From positions 1-59,709 of the forward strand of contig VBOJ01000076.1 in the NCBI GenBank assembly GCA_005877775.1: 59,709 bases of DNA, read 5' to 3'. A program made the position numbers and the translations under genes. Below are positions 49,623 through 58,867 of the stretch, piece after piece. Origin of the DNA: Nitrospirota bacterium. Lineage in GTDB: Bacteria; Nitrospirota; Nitrospiria; Nitrospirales; Nitrospiraceae. The notes under the pieces were generated by a model. That model worked only from the letters and a program-made list of their open reading frames with translations. It did not search any database and was not told the DNA's origin. The stretch's first letter is position 1, and each line of letters opens with the position of its first letter.

Positions 49623-50681
49623 ATGATTCCACCGTTCCTCAAACGGGACCGCCTCGCCCCCAGCCTACTGCTTGGACGCATCTTGCTGATTCTTGTCGTC
49701 ACCCAATTCACCGACACAACCAGTCTCTCTGCCTGGGACTGGGTGCCTTCGGAAGAGGAGATTCAAAAGTACCGAAAGAGTTGGAACCCGTTTTCGCACG
49801 GCCCCATTCTGCTTCAAGCGGTTGATATCCAACCAAAAGGCCAATTGTCAATCCGTGAGTTTTTGTTCTCGCAGATCGGCGAGAGCACCTTTGGCAACCG
49901 GCTCAGCTTTCCAACCGAGAGCAAACCTGGCCCGGTTCATGTCTATCAGGTTTCCCCATCGGTCAACAGCGCGTATGGCATCACCGACCATATCGAGCTC
50001 GGCGTTGCCATCTCCATGAATGCCTTTTGGGCAAGACAAAATGGAAAGGAAACGACCGATACAGGTCTGGGTGATACATCCCTGATCATGAAGTACCGTC
50101 CCATCGTCCAAGACCCAGACGGGTGGCGGCCGACAATCACCCATTTCACTCAGCTCGTCCTTCCCACAAGCCAATGGATCACTGGCACGGAAAGACCACC
50201 AGGTGGGTTTTCATCGCTCGGCCGGCTACCGAACACCCGATTTGGCGAGTGGGGGTTCACACAAGGCATCATGACTCGAAAAATTCTCGAACCGTTTCGA
50301 ATCAGTGCAGCCGTCTTCTATACGTATGCAGCCCCTGGAAATACCGCGGGGCGTAACACTTACAGTGGAGATGTGATTAATACTCGCCTCATCTTTGAGC
50401 ATATCCTCGATGACAAGAAAGGGTTCGGGTACAACATCGAGATCAGTACCCTTCACGGATCGACGTGGCGCACAGATGGTCATTCGATTAACAGTGGGCA
50501 GTTACACGGCTTCTCCATCATTGGGGTGGAACCGGCCCTTCAATGGAAAATGGGTGAGCATTGGGTCGCAGCTGCAGGATGCCTGTTCACCGTGGCGGGA
50601 CAAAACGCAATAAACGCAATCTACCCGAATTTTTCGATCTTCTGGTACTGGAGCAAGACCGGCAAGGTGATCATGCGGTAA
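49623..50681 (+). CDS. Outer-membrane beta-barrel-type protein (paralogue 1)
   Basis: Signal-like N-terminus; KYRKSWNPFSHGPILLQAVDIQPKGQ, TDTGLGDTSLIMKYRPIVQDPDGWRPT shared with 55642-56781. Confidence 0.7.
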   Translation: MIPPFLKRDRLAPSLLLGRILLILVVTQFTDTTSLSAWDWVPSEEEIQKYRKSWNPFSHGPILLQAVDIQPKGQLSIREFLFSQIGESTFGNRLSFPTESKPGPVHVYQVSPSVNSAYGITDHIELGVAISMNAFWARQNGKETTDTGLGDTSLIMKYRPIVQDPDGWRPTITHFTQLVLPTSQWITGTERPPGGFSSLGRLPNTRFGEWGFTQGIMTRKILEPFRISAAVFYTYAAPGNTAGRNTYSGDVINTRLIFEHILDDKKGFGYNIEISTLHGSTWRTDGHSINSGQLHGFSIIGVEPALQWKMGEHWVAAAGCLFTVAGQNAINAIYPNFSIFWYWSKTGKVIMR

Positions 50682-51783
50682 CGGTCGCCATTCCATCTCG
50701 ACGTGGCACCAAATGAACGGCGCCGGCTTTGATCGCGGCCACAACCGCAACCCCAGGGGCAAGATGTAAGTCGTCCAGGGCGGACCGGGTCACAATCGCG
50801 GAGAGTGAAAATCCGCTGTCAATTCCCACGCGAACCAATGCTCCCAGCGAACTGACCTCACGCACCTTTCCGACAAGGTGGTTCCTGGCGCTCGTCGCTC
50901 CAGCCCCAACAGCTTCAAGGACAACGTCCTCCGCCCTGATGCAGACAAACACCGCTGATCCTGACTCCTCGGTGGCGAGCGCCACGAGCTTCGTCCCGGC
51001 GACTTCGACCGTGGCAAGGCCATTCGACGACTCGATGATCCGCCCCTGCACGACGGTTTCGACGCCGACGACACGGGCCACTTCGGCATTCAACGGACGG
51101 CTAAACACCTCCTGCGGCGTGCCGATCTGAAGCACTCGACCTTCATGGATCACGGCCATTTGATCTCCAAGCGCCAACGCCTCTTCCCAGTCATGCGTTA
51201 CCACCACAGACGGGATCGCGAGTTGCTTGAGCAAGGTCCTGAGCTCTCCGCGCAGCTTGGAACGAGTCGGAACATCGAGCGCAGAAAGGGGTTCGTCAAG
51301 CAATAACAGACGTGGATGGCGCGCAATCGCCCGCGCGAGAGCAACCCGTTGCTGTTGACCTCCGGACAGTTGAGCAGGTCGCAAGTGTTCCACGCCCTGT
51401 AACTGAAGAAGAGTGAGAACCTCCACGACACGCCGTTGTCGTTCGTCAGCGGTCAGCGCGCCCAACCCATAGGCAATGTTGCCTGCAACCGAGTGGGTAG
51501 GAAACAAGGCGTACTCTTGGGCCATGTAGCCGATCGCCCGCTGTTGTGGAGGGAGCCTCACACCCGCAGCTGTGTCGAGCCAGGTATCCTCCCAGCACGT
51601 GATGCGCCCGCGTTCCGGCGACTCCAATCCGGCTAAGCACCGGAGCACCGTCGTCTTTCCGGCGCCGGATGGGCCAAACAGGATCAGGACAGTGGGCGGT
51701 TCAAGAGTCTGCGCAAAACGAGCGTCGATCGTCATTCGGCCTGGAAAGGACTTCGTGATGTCGACGATCATTTCTGAGGCCAT
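50671..51783 (-). CDS. modC: Molybdate ABC transporter ATP-binding protein
   Basis: GPSGAGKTTVLRCLAGLESPERG, LSGGQQQRVALARAIARHPRLLLLDEPLSALD, C-terminal TOBE domain (ARNHLVGKVREVSSLGALVRVGIDSG). Confidence 0.93.
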   Translation of the reverse strand: MASEMIVDITKSFPGRMTIDARFAQTLEPPTVLILFGPSGAGKTTVLRCLAGLESPERGRITCWEDTWLDTAAGVRLPPQQRAIGYMAQEYALFPTHSVAGNIAYGLGALTADERQRRVVEVLTLLQLQGVEHLRPAQLSGGQQQRVALARAIARHPRLLLLDEPLSALDVPTRSKLRGELRTLLKQLAIPSVVVTHDWEEALALGDQMAVIHEGRVLQIGTPQEVFSRPLNAEVARVVGVETVVQGRIIESSNGLATVEVAGTKLVALATEESGSAVFVCIRAEDVVLEAVGAGATSARNHLVGKVREVSSLGALVRVGIDSGFSLSAIVTRSALDDLHLAPGVAVVAAIKAGAVHLVPRRDGMATVTA

Positions 51784-52442
51784 AACGCCCACACTTTCCG
51801 GTTCATCGCATACACCGCCAGCAACACACCGTACGAGATCGCCAGGAGAAACAGCGCGGTCTTGGCAGCTCCCGCATAGTTGAGCGCTTGCACCTCATCA
51901 TAGATGTCAATGGACACAGTCCTCGTCTCCCCTTCGATATTCCCGCCAACCATCAGCACCACGCCAAACTCCCCCATGGTGTGGGCAAAGCTCAACACAA
52001 GGCCGGTCACAACCCCGGCCACCGATAACGGAATGATGAGCTTGAAGAAGGTCTTCACACGCGAGACACCCAGAGTCCAGGATGCCTCAACGAGACGACG
52101 TTCCACCTGATCGAACGCCGTTGCAAAAGGTTGGACTGCAAAGGGAAGACTGTAGAGCATCGAGGCGAACAGGAGCCCTTCAAAGGTGAACGGCAACGGA
52201 TGACCGACGAGACTCGTATAAAACCGTCCAAGCGGGCTGTGCGGACCGATCGCGACCAAGATATAGAAGCCCAGGACCGTCGGGGGCAGCACAAGCGGCA
52301 GCGCGACCACCGATTCGATCAGGAACTTCCAGCGCCATCGTGAGAAGCTCAACCAATAGGCAAGCGGCAACCCGATGACGAGCAAGATCAGAGACGTCAG
52401 GGTCGCGAGTTTCAGGGTGAGGGCGATCGCTATCCAGTTCAC
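51768..52442 (-). CDS. modB: Molybdate ABC transporter permease
   Basis: GLPLAYWLSFSRWRWKFLIESVVALPLVLPPTVLGFYIL, TLGVSRVKTFFKLIIPLS, SFAHTMGEFGVVLMVGGNI; GTG start likely at 52442. Confidence 0.93.
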   Translation of the reverse strand: MNWIAIALTLKLATLTSLILLVIGLPLAYWLSFSRWRWKFLIESVVALPLVLPPTVLGFYILVAIGPHSPLGRFYTSLVGHPLPFTFEGLLFASMLYSLPFAVQPFATAFDQVERRLVEASWTLGVSRVKTFFKLIIPLSVAGVVTGLVLSFAHTMGEFGVVLMVGGNIEGETRTVSIDIYDEVQALNYAGAAKTALFLLAISYGVLLAVYAMNRKVWALWPQK

Positions 52443-52525
52443 AACTGCCTGCGCCTCCCCGCATAAACTTGGCTGCAACGTACGTGATAGTAGGGAGGCG
52501 CCGCTAGAAAAGTCATCGGACTCGC

Positions 52526-52729
52526 CTATTTCCCGATCATCACTTCCGTCGCCTTGATCGCGACCGTCACCGCATCATTCACCTTGATCCCCATGTTCTT
52601 GACCGAGCCTTCAGTAATGGCCGCAACGAATTCCAGGTTGCCGACTTTCACTGTTACCTCCGCCATGGCCTGTCCCTGTTTGATATTGGTCACCGTCCCC
52701 TGAAATTGATTTCTGGCGCTCAGCTTAAT
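52526..52729 (-). CDS. mop: Molbindin (Mop) single-domain protein
   Basis: KLSARNQFQGTVTNIKQGQAMAEVTVKVGNLEFVAAITEGSVKNMGIKVNDAVTVAIKATEVMIG; apparent ATT start at 52729 four bases after a GGGAGGT SD. Confidence 0.85.
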   Translation of the reverse strand: MKLSARNQFQGTVTNIKQGQAMAEVTVKVGNLEFVAAITEGSVKNMGIKVNDAVTVAIKATEVMIGK

Positions 52730-52761
52730 CGTAACCTCCCTTATGAGTAGAGTGTGGAGCC

Positions 52762-52881
52762 CCACGGCTTGACAGCTGTGGTCCCTTTGTTGACTTCGGC
52801 GGAACCCGCCGAAGCGCGTCCACCTTCGCCAAGGCTTCGGAGGAAACCCGCTCGCATTCCTCCACGGCTTGACAGCCGTGG
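52762..52881 (-). promoter_or_regulatory. Hairpin cluster in the mop leader
   Basis: ccacggcttgacag(c/t)(c/t)gtgg hairpins at 52762-52781 and 52862-52881; cttcggcgg-aac-ccgccgaag at 52794-52814; competing ccgaagc/gcttcgg pairing 52809-52840. Confidence 0.5.
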
Positions 52882-52905
52882 CTTCCTGCGTAGGCGGGTG
52901 AATGA

Positions 52906-53598
52906 TCAGTGATGTGCCTCTGATTGCGATTCGTCGGTCTTACAACTCCCCGGCTTGAACTGATCGAACCCGATCATAAAGCCTTCCGGACCGCCGACCT
53001 CCAGTCGAACAGCTCGGCAGTCGCCGCGTCGCACATCGGGCTTGAGCCGAAAGCGCACAACTTTGTTTCGCTCAGCCTCGTCACGCTGAGCAACTGGAGA
53101 CGTCCGTAAGGACTGCTCCAACTCCTGCTGCACCGCTGCGACGTTTGGGACGGCGTAATTGATCTGAACCCATCCGGTCGGCCGTGCGGCTTTTAAGTCC
53201 TGGCGTACGACAATCAGCACATCTCGATAGCAGTAGCCCCGCAGCCGATCAATCTGAGGGTGCTCCATGGTCTGCACCCTCTGGGCCCGCAGGATGGTTT
53301 CAAAAAATACCTCGTAGAGCGTGATGTCGGCTGTTTCGATCTGGATCCCTTCGAAACCCGGTGAATTGCTCATGAAATGATCCGGTGCAGACTTTCCCTT
53401 TTGAGCAAGCTCACCGCTCGTGACTAGCTGGCAGGCATGGATCGACTCCAGGGGCAGGCTCGAGGCTGCCTCGCTTCCATGCTGTTGGGTAAACTCAGCC
53501 GCCAACGCAACAGGGCCGAGCAAAATCAGGCTGAGGATCAAAGTAACCACAATCAGTTTATTTGAGAAGGTGGAGATCGTCGAAATATGTGACAGCAT
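52906..53598 (-). CDS. Secreted hypothetical protein
   Basis: Signal-like N-terminus LIVVTLILSLILLGPVALAAEF; no family recognised. Confidence 0.6.
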   Translation of the reverse strand: MLSHISTISTFSNKLIVVTLILSLILLGPVALAAEFTQQHGSEAASSLPLESIHACQLVTSGELAQKGKSAPDHFMSNSPGFEGIQIETADITLYEVFFETILRAQRVQTMEHPQIDRLRGYCYRDVLIVVRQDLKAARPTGWVQINYAVPNVAAVQQELEQSLRTSPVAQRDEAERNKVVRFRLKPDVRRGDCRAVRLEVGGPEGFMIGFDQFKPGSCKTDESQSEAHH

Positions 53599-54238
53599 CT
53601 GATTTTGTCCATAAGCCGATTCGACCGCTAGTGAAAGCCTGATCGGATAGTTTCAGGGCGGTGCGCCCATTAAAGAATACCTCAAACTCCTGGCCATGGG
53701 CCACCACGCGCAGCGTATGCCATTTGCGAACCGGAATCACCTGATCGAAGTTCATGAGCAGATGTCTGACTCCCTTGACAACCCGATAAGCCCGTATGTT
53801 CTGTTCAAGTGGGTTCGCTCGCGCCAGGTAATAGTTCCGGTCATCCGACGCCCGCCAGATCAGGCCGCCTCCCATGTCGCCTTTGCCGCCTACTGCGAGG
53901 AACGAAACCTGGAGATCAAGATCGTCCGCCGCCATATCCTCAACAAGGACCGTCTTGTAAGCATGTTCGGCGCCGGTATTCATCCGTTGCGCCAACACAT
54001 GGGATGGGCTTGGAGCTTCCTTGAGTTCCATGATTTGCCAGTCGCCTGCCGGCCGACCGTCGAACAAAGTACCAACGACGAAACCGTTCGGAAGCCTACC
54101 CACAGGTTCTGAATCAAAGCTCCATACATGGTCGGCAGACCATTGCGCGATCGCCACCAGTGCGGGCCCAGCAATCGTTGCGTAGAAGCCGATCAACAGT
54201 CCACACGCGATAATCCCGACAAGGCGCACTGCCATCAC
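53558..54238 (-). CDS. Secreted concanavalin-A-like fold protein (DUF1080/LamG-like)
   Basis: VWSFDSEPVGRLPNGFVVGTLFDG...GGGLIWRASDDRNYYLARANPLEQNIRAYRVVKGVRHLL...WHTLRVVAHGQEFEVFFNGRTALKLSDQAFTSGRIGLWTKSDAVTYFDDL. Confidence 0.7.
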   Translation of the reverse strand: MMAVRLVGIIACGLLIGFYATIAGPALVAIAQWSADHVWSFDSEPVGRLPNGFVVGTLFDGRPAGDWQIMELKEAPSPSHVLAQRMNTGAEHAYKTVLVEDMAADDLDLQVSFLAVGGKGDMGGGLIWRASDDRNYYLARANPLEQNIRAYRVVKGVRHLLMNFDQVIPVRKWHTLRVVAHGQEFEVFFNGRTALKLSDQAFTSGRIGLWTKSDAVTYFDDLHLLK

Positions 54239-54280
54239 GCTCCTCAGTCACAGCTGATATCACAGCACATCAGTATCAAC

Positions 54281-54622
54281 CTAGCCGGTCTTACACCGAA
54301 ACTGCATAGCCCAACGCCGGTGTCTGATCTCGTCTTCAGTTCCCTCCACGACACCGGACACGCTGTAAGAGCCTCGTGTCTCACCTTCCTTCCTGATCGT
54401 ATAGCCAGATGGACATTTCTGCTTCATCACGTCAAATGCCTGTGACCGGAAAGGCGAAAACATGGCTCCGCCCCGCTCTTCTTTGAAAATATAGGTCACG
54501 ACCCCGCCTGTCTCTGTCTCCTGGATCAATTTCACCGCATCAGAACAGCCAAGACAAGCGAAGAAGGCCACTGCTGGTAGCACGACATTCGTAAATCGTT
54601 TAGCTCGGCAACGTAAATCCAT
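54281..54622 (-). CDS. Small lipoprotein, hypothetical
   Basis: Lipobox-like LPAVAFFACLGCSD. Confidence 0.6.
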   Translation of the reverse strand: MDLRCRAKRFTNVVLPAVAFFACLGCSDAVKLIQETETGGVVTYIFKEERGGAMFSPFRSQAFDVMKQKCPSGYTIRKEGETRGSYSVSGVVEGTEDEIRHRRWAMQFRCKTG

Positions 54623-55406
54623 ACCGCTGCATGATCTCCTGTCCTTGCGATCCCTTCAAGAATTCCAGAAACCGTTTCGCAGACTCTTGGTTCTTAGACC
54701 CCATAAGGATCACCGCTCCTTGCTCCAATGGCGGATGCGCTTCAATGGGAATTTCCCAATATTTCCCTGCCGCCTTCATCGAAGGCGCCAGCGCCAATGA
54801 CAGCGCGACAATTCCGATATCGCAGGCGCCGGACTCAACGAATTGCGCGGCTTGCGAGATATTTTCACCCAGGACTATTTTGTCCTTCACCCGATCATAA
54901 ACCTTGAAGTGCTCCATGGCCGCGACGGCCGCACGCCCATATGGGGCATGTTTCGGGTTGGCGATCGCAATCTTCTTTACAGCAGGGTCCATCAGGGCAT
55001 CCAGCCCTTTCTGCACATCGACCTTCGAACCGATCGGCGCCCACAGCACGATGCGTCCGACGGCATACTTGTACAGCGAACCGGGGACAACAAGACCGGC
55101 CTCCTCAAGCCTCTGAGGATAGCGGATATCAGCCGAGAAGTAGAGTGTGAACGGGGCTCCGTTTGAGATCTGCGAAAAGAAATTGCCGGACGATCCCAAT
55201 GAGAGTTTGACACGGACGCCAGATTTCTTCTCAAATTCGCCGACCAGATCCTTGAACGCGAAGTTCAGGTCGGATGCGGCAGCAATGGTCAGGTCTTCGC
55301 TGAAGGCCATGGTCGGCTGTATCAACCCTAACGCGGTACTACCGACCAGCAACGCGGCACATACGACTCGCGCTATGCGTCTTGATTGCGCCGTTCTCAT
55401 CATCAC
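54600..55406 (-). CDS. modA: Molybdate ABC transporter substrate-binding protein
   Basis: LTIAAASDLNFAFKDLVGEFEKKSGVRVKLSLGSSGNFFSQISNGAPFTLYFSADIRYPQRLEEAGL. Confidence 0.93.
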   Translation of the reverse strand: MMMRTAQSRRIARVVCAALLVGSTALGLIQPTMAFSEDLTIAAASDLNFAFKDLVGEFEKKSGVRVKLSLGSSGNFFSQISNGAPFTLYFSADIRYPQRLEEAGLVVPGSLYKYAVGRIVLWAPIGSKVDVQKGLDALMDPAVKKIAIANPKHAPYGRAAVAAMEHFKVYDRVKDKIVLGENISQAAQFVESGACDIGIVALSLALAPSMKAAGKYWEIPIEAHPPLEQGAVILMGSKNQESAKRFLEFLKGSQGQEIMQRYGFTLPS

Positions 55407-55641
55407 CCGATCTCCCTTAGTCCATGATGGTATCGTTTACCATAAAGATTCAACCGTATGCTTAGAAAAAGATCTGGTACTGGATGCGGATCGCGTTTTC
55501 GATCACGGTCCCTGCATTCGCATCGAGCGGCACTGAACCTGAAGGACAGTTGGCAGGACAGGGACCAGTGACTCGTAGCGACGCACTCCCATCAAGACCA
55601 CAATCCACACAACCGTCGGCTCAGTCGGAGGGACTAGCGGA

Positions 55642-56781
55642 TCAACGCATCATGACCGGTCTTCCCTTGCTGCCCCAATAGTAATACATGGTGAAATTGG
55701 GATAGATGGCATTCAACTGACTCTGGCCAATCGGGGTGAACAGGACACCGCCAGCCATGACGATGTTGTTCGAAAACTTGTACTCTATTGAGGGCTGAAT
55801 CCCAATTACCGAAAAGGTGGGACTGCTCTGTGGGAACCCTTGCACGGAGCCCATGGCAGGCACATTCACGTCATGACCATCGAGTCGCCAAGCGAGGCCG
55901 TGCAAACCTATCAGCTCGATCACATACCCGAATCCTCGGGAATCGTCGAGGACATGCTCCAGCATGAGGCGCCAATTTACGAGGTCACTCGGATACTTGT
56001 TCTGCCCCGCTGTGTTTCCTGGAGTGGCATAGGAATAGTACACCGCCCCCATCAGGCGGAACGGCTTGAGGTTTTTGCGCATCATGATCCCCTCAGTGAG
56101 GCTCAGATTGCCAAACCGTGTGGATGGGAGACGTCCGATGGGAGCAAACCCTCCGGGAATGGGGGTAGTGCCCGTCCATTGACTGGTCGGTAAGACGACG
56201 TTGTGGTAGAACGTCACGGTGGGGCGCCAACTATCAGGATCCTGCACGATGGGCCTATGCTTAAGAAAGATCGACGTGTCCCCCAGCCCATTCGCATTGT
56301 GGGTGCTGTTGGGATTGAAATTCTGCTGCGTGGCAAACCAATCGATCCAACTGACCGCAACCGAAGCCTCCAGTGAGTCGGTTACTCCATACTCGAATGG
56401 CACTATGATGAAGTTCGCATTAAGGTGAACGGGCGAGTCAGTCAGCTTGCCGGTCCCGAAGGTATTCCCAAACCGTTGGTGCCCCAACTCACCGAAGAAA
56501 TAGGGATGGATGACCGTCTGCCCTTGCGGCTGGATGTCGATAGCCGGATTAAGCATCGGACCCGCGGCAAACGGATTCCAGCTCTTGCGGTATTTTGCGA
56601 TGTCCTCCGCCGGAGCTGGCGGGAAGATGCGGTTGATGAAGTTGTAGCAGCGCAAACAGACGTCATCGAGATCAGCCCGCGCTAATGGTGGAAAAATGAT
56701 ACCAACTGTGACCACTCCCAGCATTAGAATGGCCACGAGATATGACCACGTTCTCTTGCTTTTTATTGCTACCTTTCCCAT
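55642..56781 (-). CDS. Outer-membrane beta-barrel-type protein (paralogue 2)
   Basis: KYRKSWNPFAAGPMLNPAIDIQPQGQ, NGLGDTSIFLKHRPIVQDPDSWRPTVTFYHNVVLPTSQW; signal peptide; paralogue of 49623-50681. Confidence 0.7.
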   Translation of the reverse strand: MGKVAIKSKRTWSYLVAILMLGVVTVGIIFPPLARADLDDVCLRCYNFINRIFPPAPAEDIAKYRKSWNPFAAGPMLNPAIDIQPQGQTVIHPYFFGELGHQRFGNTFGTGKLTDSPVHLNANFIIVPFEYGVTDSLEASVAVSWIDWFATQQNFNPNSTHNANGLGDTSIFLKHRPIVQDPDSWRPTVTFYHNVVLPTSQWTGTTPIPGGFAPIGRLPSTRFGNLSLTEGIMMRKNLKPFRLMGAVYYSYATPGNTAGQNKYPSDLVNWRLMLEHVLDDSRGFGYVIELIGLHGLAWRLDGHDVNVPAMGSVQGFPQSSPTFSVIGIQPSIEYKFSNNIVMAGGVLFTPIGQSQLNAIYPNFTMYYYWGSKGRPVMMR

Positions 56782-57045
56782 ACCACCTCTCTCAAAGTTT
56801 TCAGGCCTATGATCTCATTGAGAGTGACTAGAATAGATGAAGTTTGTAAAGTATAATTGACACACGTAATAAAAAAAATCGCCGACGCGGCAATTACCAA
56901 GGGCTCCGCGGCCCCAGCGTGAGGGGTGAGGCGCGAGGCTTGAGGCGACCAGAATGCTGTGAGGCTGCAGGCCAGAAGCAAGGAGAAAGCCGCAAGCACT
57001 CTGCGCCTTTTGCCTTCCCTCTTCATACCCTTCGATCCTTCCTCT

Positions 57046-58236
57046 TCACTCATCACGAAGGCTTCTCACCTTGCCTGTCTCATTCGTGTCATAGCCTCCC
57101 AGGGCCTCGATCTCGGCCCGAAACGGGCGGCTCACAATCGTATCCAGCAGGTTGGCCAGACCAGGATGGGTCGTTAGATAGGACGTCGGTACCACCAAAT
57201 CGTACCGTTCCTTCTGGAGCGGAATGAAATCCAGCCCCAACAGCCTGGCAGCCGACCGCACACCGATTCCGGTGTCAGCCTGGCCTTCAGCAATGAGTCG
57301 TGCCACGTCGAAGTGGGAGCCGGCAGTCCGGTGATAGCCTTTAACCTGGCTCGCCTTGATCCCCGCCTCGCTCAGCTTCCGGTCGAGCAACAGCCTGGCG
57401 CCTGACCCCGGTTCACGGTTCACCAAGACCATATCCTTCCGGGCTAACGCCGCCACCTCTCTGATTCCCTTCGGATTGCCTGACGGAACCAGCAGACCTT
57501 CCTCCCAGATCGCAAAGGTCACCACCGTAAACCCATGTCCTTTGAGGTGCCGCCTGAGATAGGGCAGGTTTGATTCTCCTGATTTCGGATCCACGATATG
57601 GAGGCCGGCCACATGCACCTCGCCCCGTTTCAGGGCCTCGAGCGCTGTCGCGCTGCCCATCGTCCATCCCACCACGGTGGTACTGTCGCGGCGGCGACGG
57701 AGGTACTCTCCGGCCAGGAAGATGGCAGGATCACAGCCGGCGACCGCGATGGCTCCTTCCACCGCCCGACGATCTCTGAGCAACTGGACCTGGACTCGTG
57801 TGCTGAGCCTCGCGCGGCCTCCAGAAGAACCAGGGCGCTTGATCATCAGCCCATCGGCTGGAACTGTGTAGTTCAGCACCTCGCCCAGAGCGGCCACTGG
57901 TCTGACCACCATGCGATCCCCGACCCGCGCGACTTTCACACGAACAGGCGCTGGATCGGCGGCATATTGATGAGACCCGGTCAGGTCCCCTTCGATGACT
58001 TCTCCGCTGGACACCAAACTGAACAGATCCTCCACCCGGCAATCAAACGCCCCTGCCAACCGAAGCGCCACTGCGGTCGTCGGCAGGTATTGATTCGCTT
58101 CAATGGCGTAGATCGCCTGCCTGGTGATCCCGGCCATGCTCGCCAAGGCACTCTGGGACAGCCCTTTGGCCGTTCGCAGACTCCTGAGACGATTCTCGAT
58201 GTTACTGGCGGGCTCCGCCTTATTCTTCTCGCTCAT
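57046..58236 (-). CDS. XRE-family regulator with C-terminal PBP-like substrate-binding domain
   Basis: IENRLRSLRTAKGLSQSALASMAGITRQAIYAIEANQYLPTTAVALRLAGAF HTH; VAGCDPAIFLAGEYLRRR...TTVVGWTMGSATALEALKRGEVHVAGLHI...NREPGSGARLLLDRKL...ADTGIGVRSAARLLGLDFIPLQKERYDLVVP. Confidence 0.88.
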   Translation of the reverse strand: MSEKNKAEPASNIENRLRSLRTAKGLSQSALASMAGITRQAIYAIEANQYLPTTAVALRLAGAFDCRVEDLFSLVSSGEVIEGDLTGSHQYAADPAPVRVKVARVGDRMVVRPVAALGEVLNYTVPADGLMIKRPGSSGGRARLSTRVQVQLLRDRRAVEGAIAVAGCDPAIFLAGEYLRRRRDSTTVVGWTMGSATALEALKRGEVHVAGLHIVDPKSGESNLPYLRRHLKGHGFTVVTFAIWEEGLLVPSGNPKGIREVAALARKDMVLVNREPGSGARLLLDRKLSEAGIKASQVKGYHRTAGSHFDVARLIAEGQADTGIGVRSAARLLGLDFIPLQKERYDLVVPTSYLTTHPGLANLLDTIVSRPFRAEIEALGGYDTNETGKVRSLRDE

Positions 58237-58270
58237 AACGATTGACTCCTGTAACAGAAAGGCGTACAAA

Positions 58271-58867
58271 ATGTCAAGTATTATGGCTTCAAGTGAAGTA
58301 GAACGTGATCTACGTACGCTGTTGAACCAGATCCAACGGATCGCTCCGTCCGATGCTTCGGTGCTGATCCGGGGAGGAACTGACTCTATCCGTAAAGCAT
58401 TCGCTTCAAAAATCCATGCCTTGAGCTCTCGCCATAACGCGCCTTTCGTAGCCCTTGATTGCGACAGCCGAAATCATGCTGAACTTGAACGTCAGCTATT
58501 TGGAACCCAGAGCGAGATTGACGACTCGAAAGATTCAAATAATCATGGCCTGATCATCGCCGCGCACGGTGGGACCCTTTTTCTGGATGCCATCGAAGCC
58601 TGTAGAGGCAGGCTTCAGCTACGCTTGCATCGTGTGCTCGATCAGGGTCGGTCCTATGAGAGAAAAGGGATCGGTTCCATGAGCGCGAACGTACGCCTGA
58701 TCGTCGGCACAGTATGCGACCTTGAAGAGCTTGTCCTTGCAGGTAAGTTCTTGGACAACCTACTCTACTCTATCAGCGCAGCCACACTTCGAATTCCTCT
58801 GCTGTGCGAACGGCAAGAAGAGGTTGTCCAGACAGTGGAACACCTATTGCAAACGCCGCCTCAGTAG
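58271..58867 (+). CDS. Degenerate sigma-54-activator-like AAA+ domain protein
   Basis: ELERQLFGTQSEID...HGLIIAAHGGTLFLDAIEACRGRLQLRLHRVLDQGRSYERKG...NVRLIVGTVCDLEELVLAGKFLDNLLYSISAATLRIPLLCERQEEV; Walker A and GAFTGA not conserved. Confidence 0.8.
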   Translation: MSSIMASSEVERDLRTLLNQIQRIAPSDASVLIRGGTDSIRKAFASKIHALSSRHNAPFVALDCDSRNHAELERQLFGTQSEIDDSKDSNNHGLIIAAHGGTLFLDAIEACRGRLQLRLHRVLDQGRSYERKGIGSMSANVRLIVGTVCDLEELVLAGKFLDNLLYSISAATLRIPLLCERQEEVVQTVEHLLQTPPQ

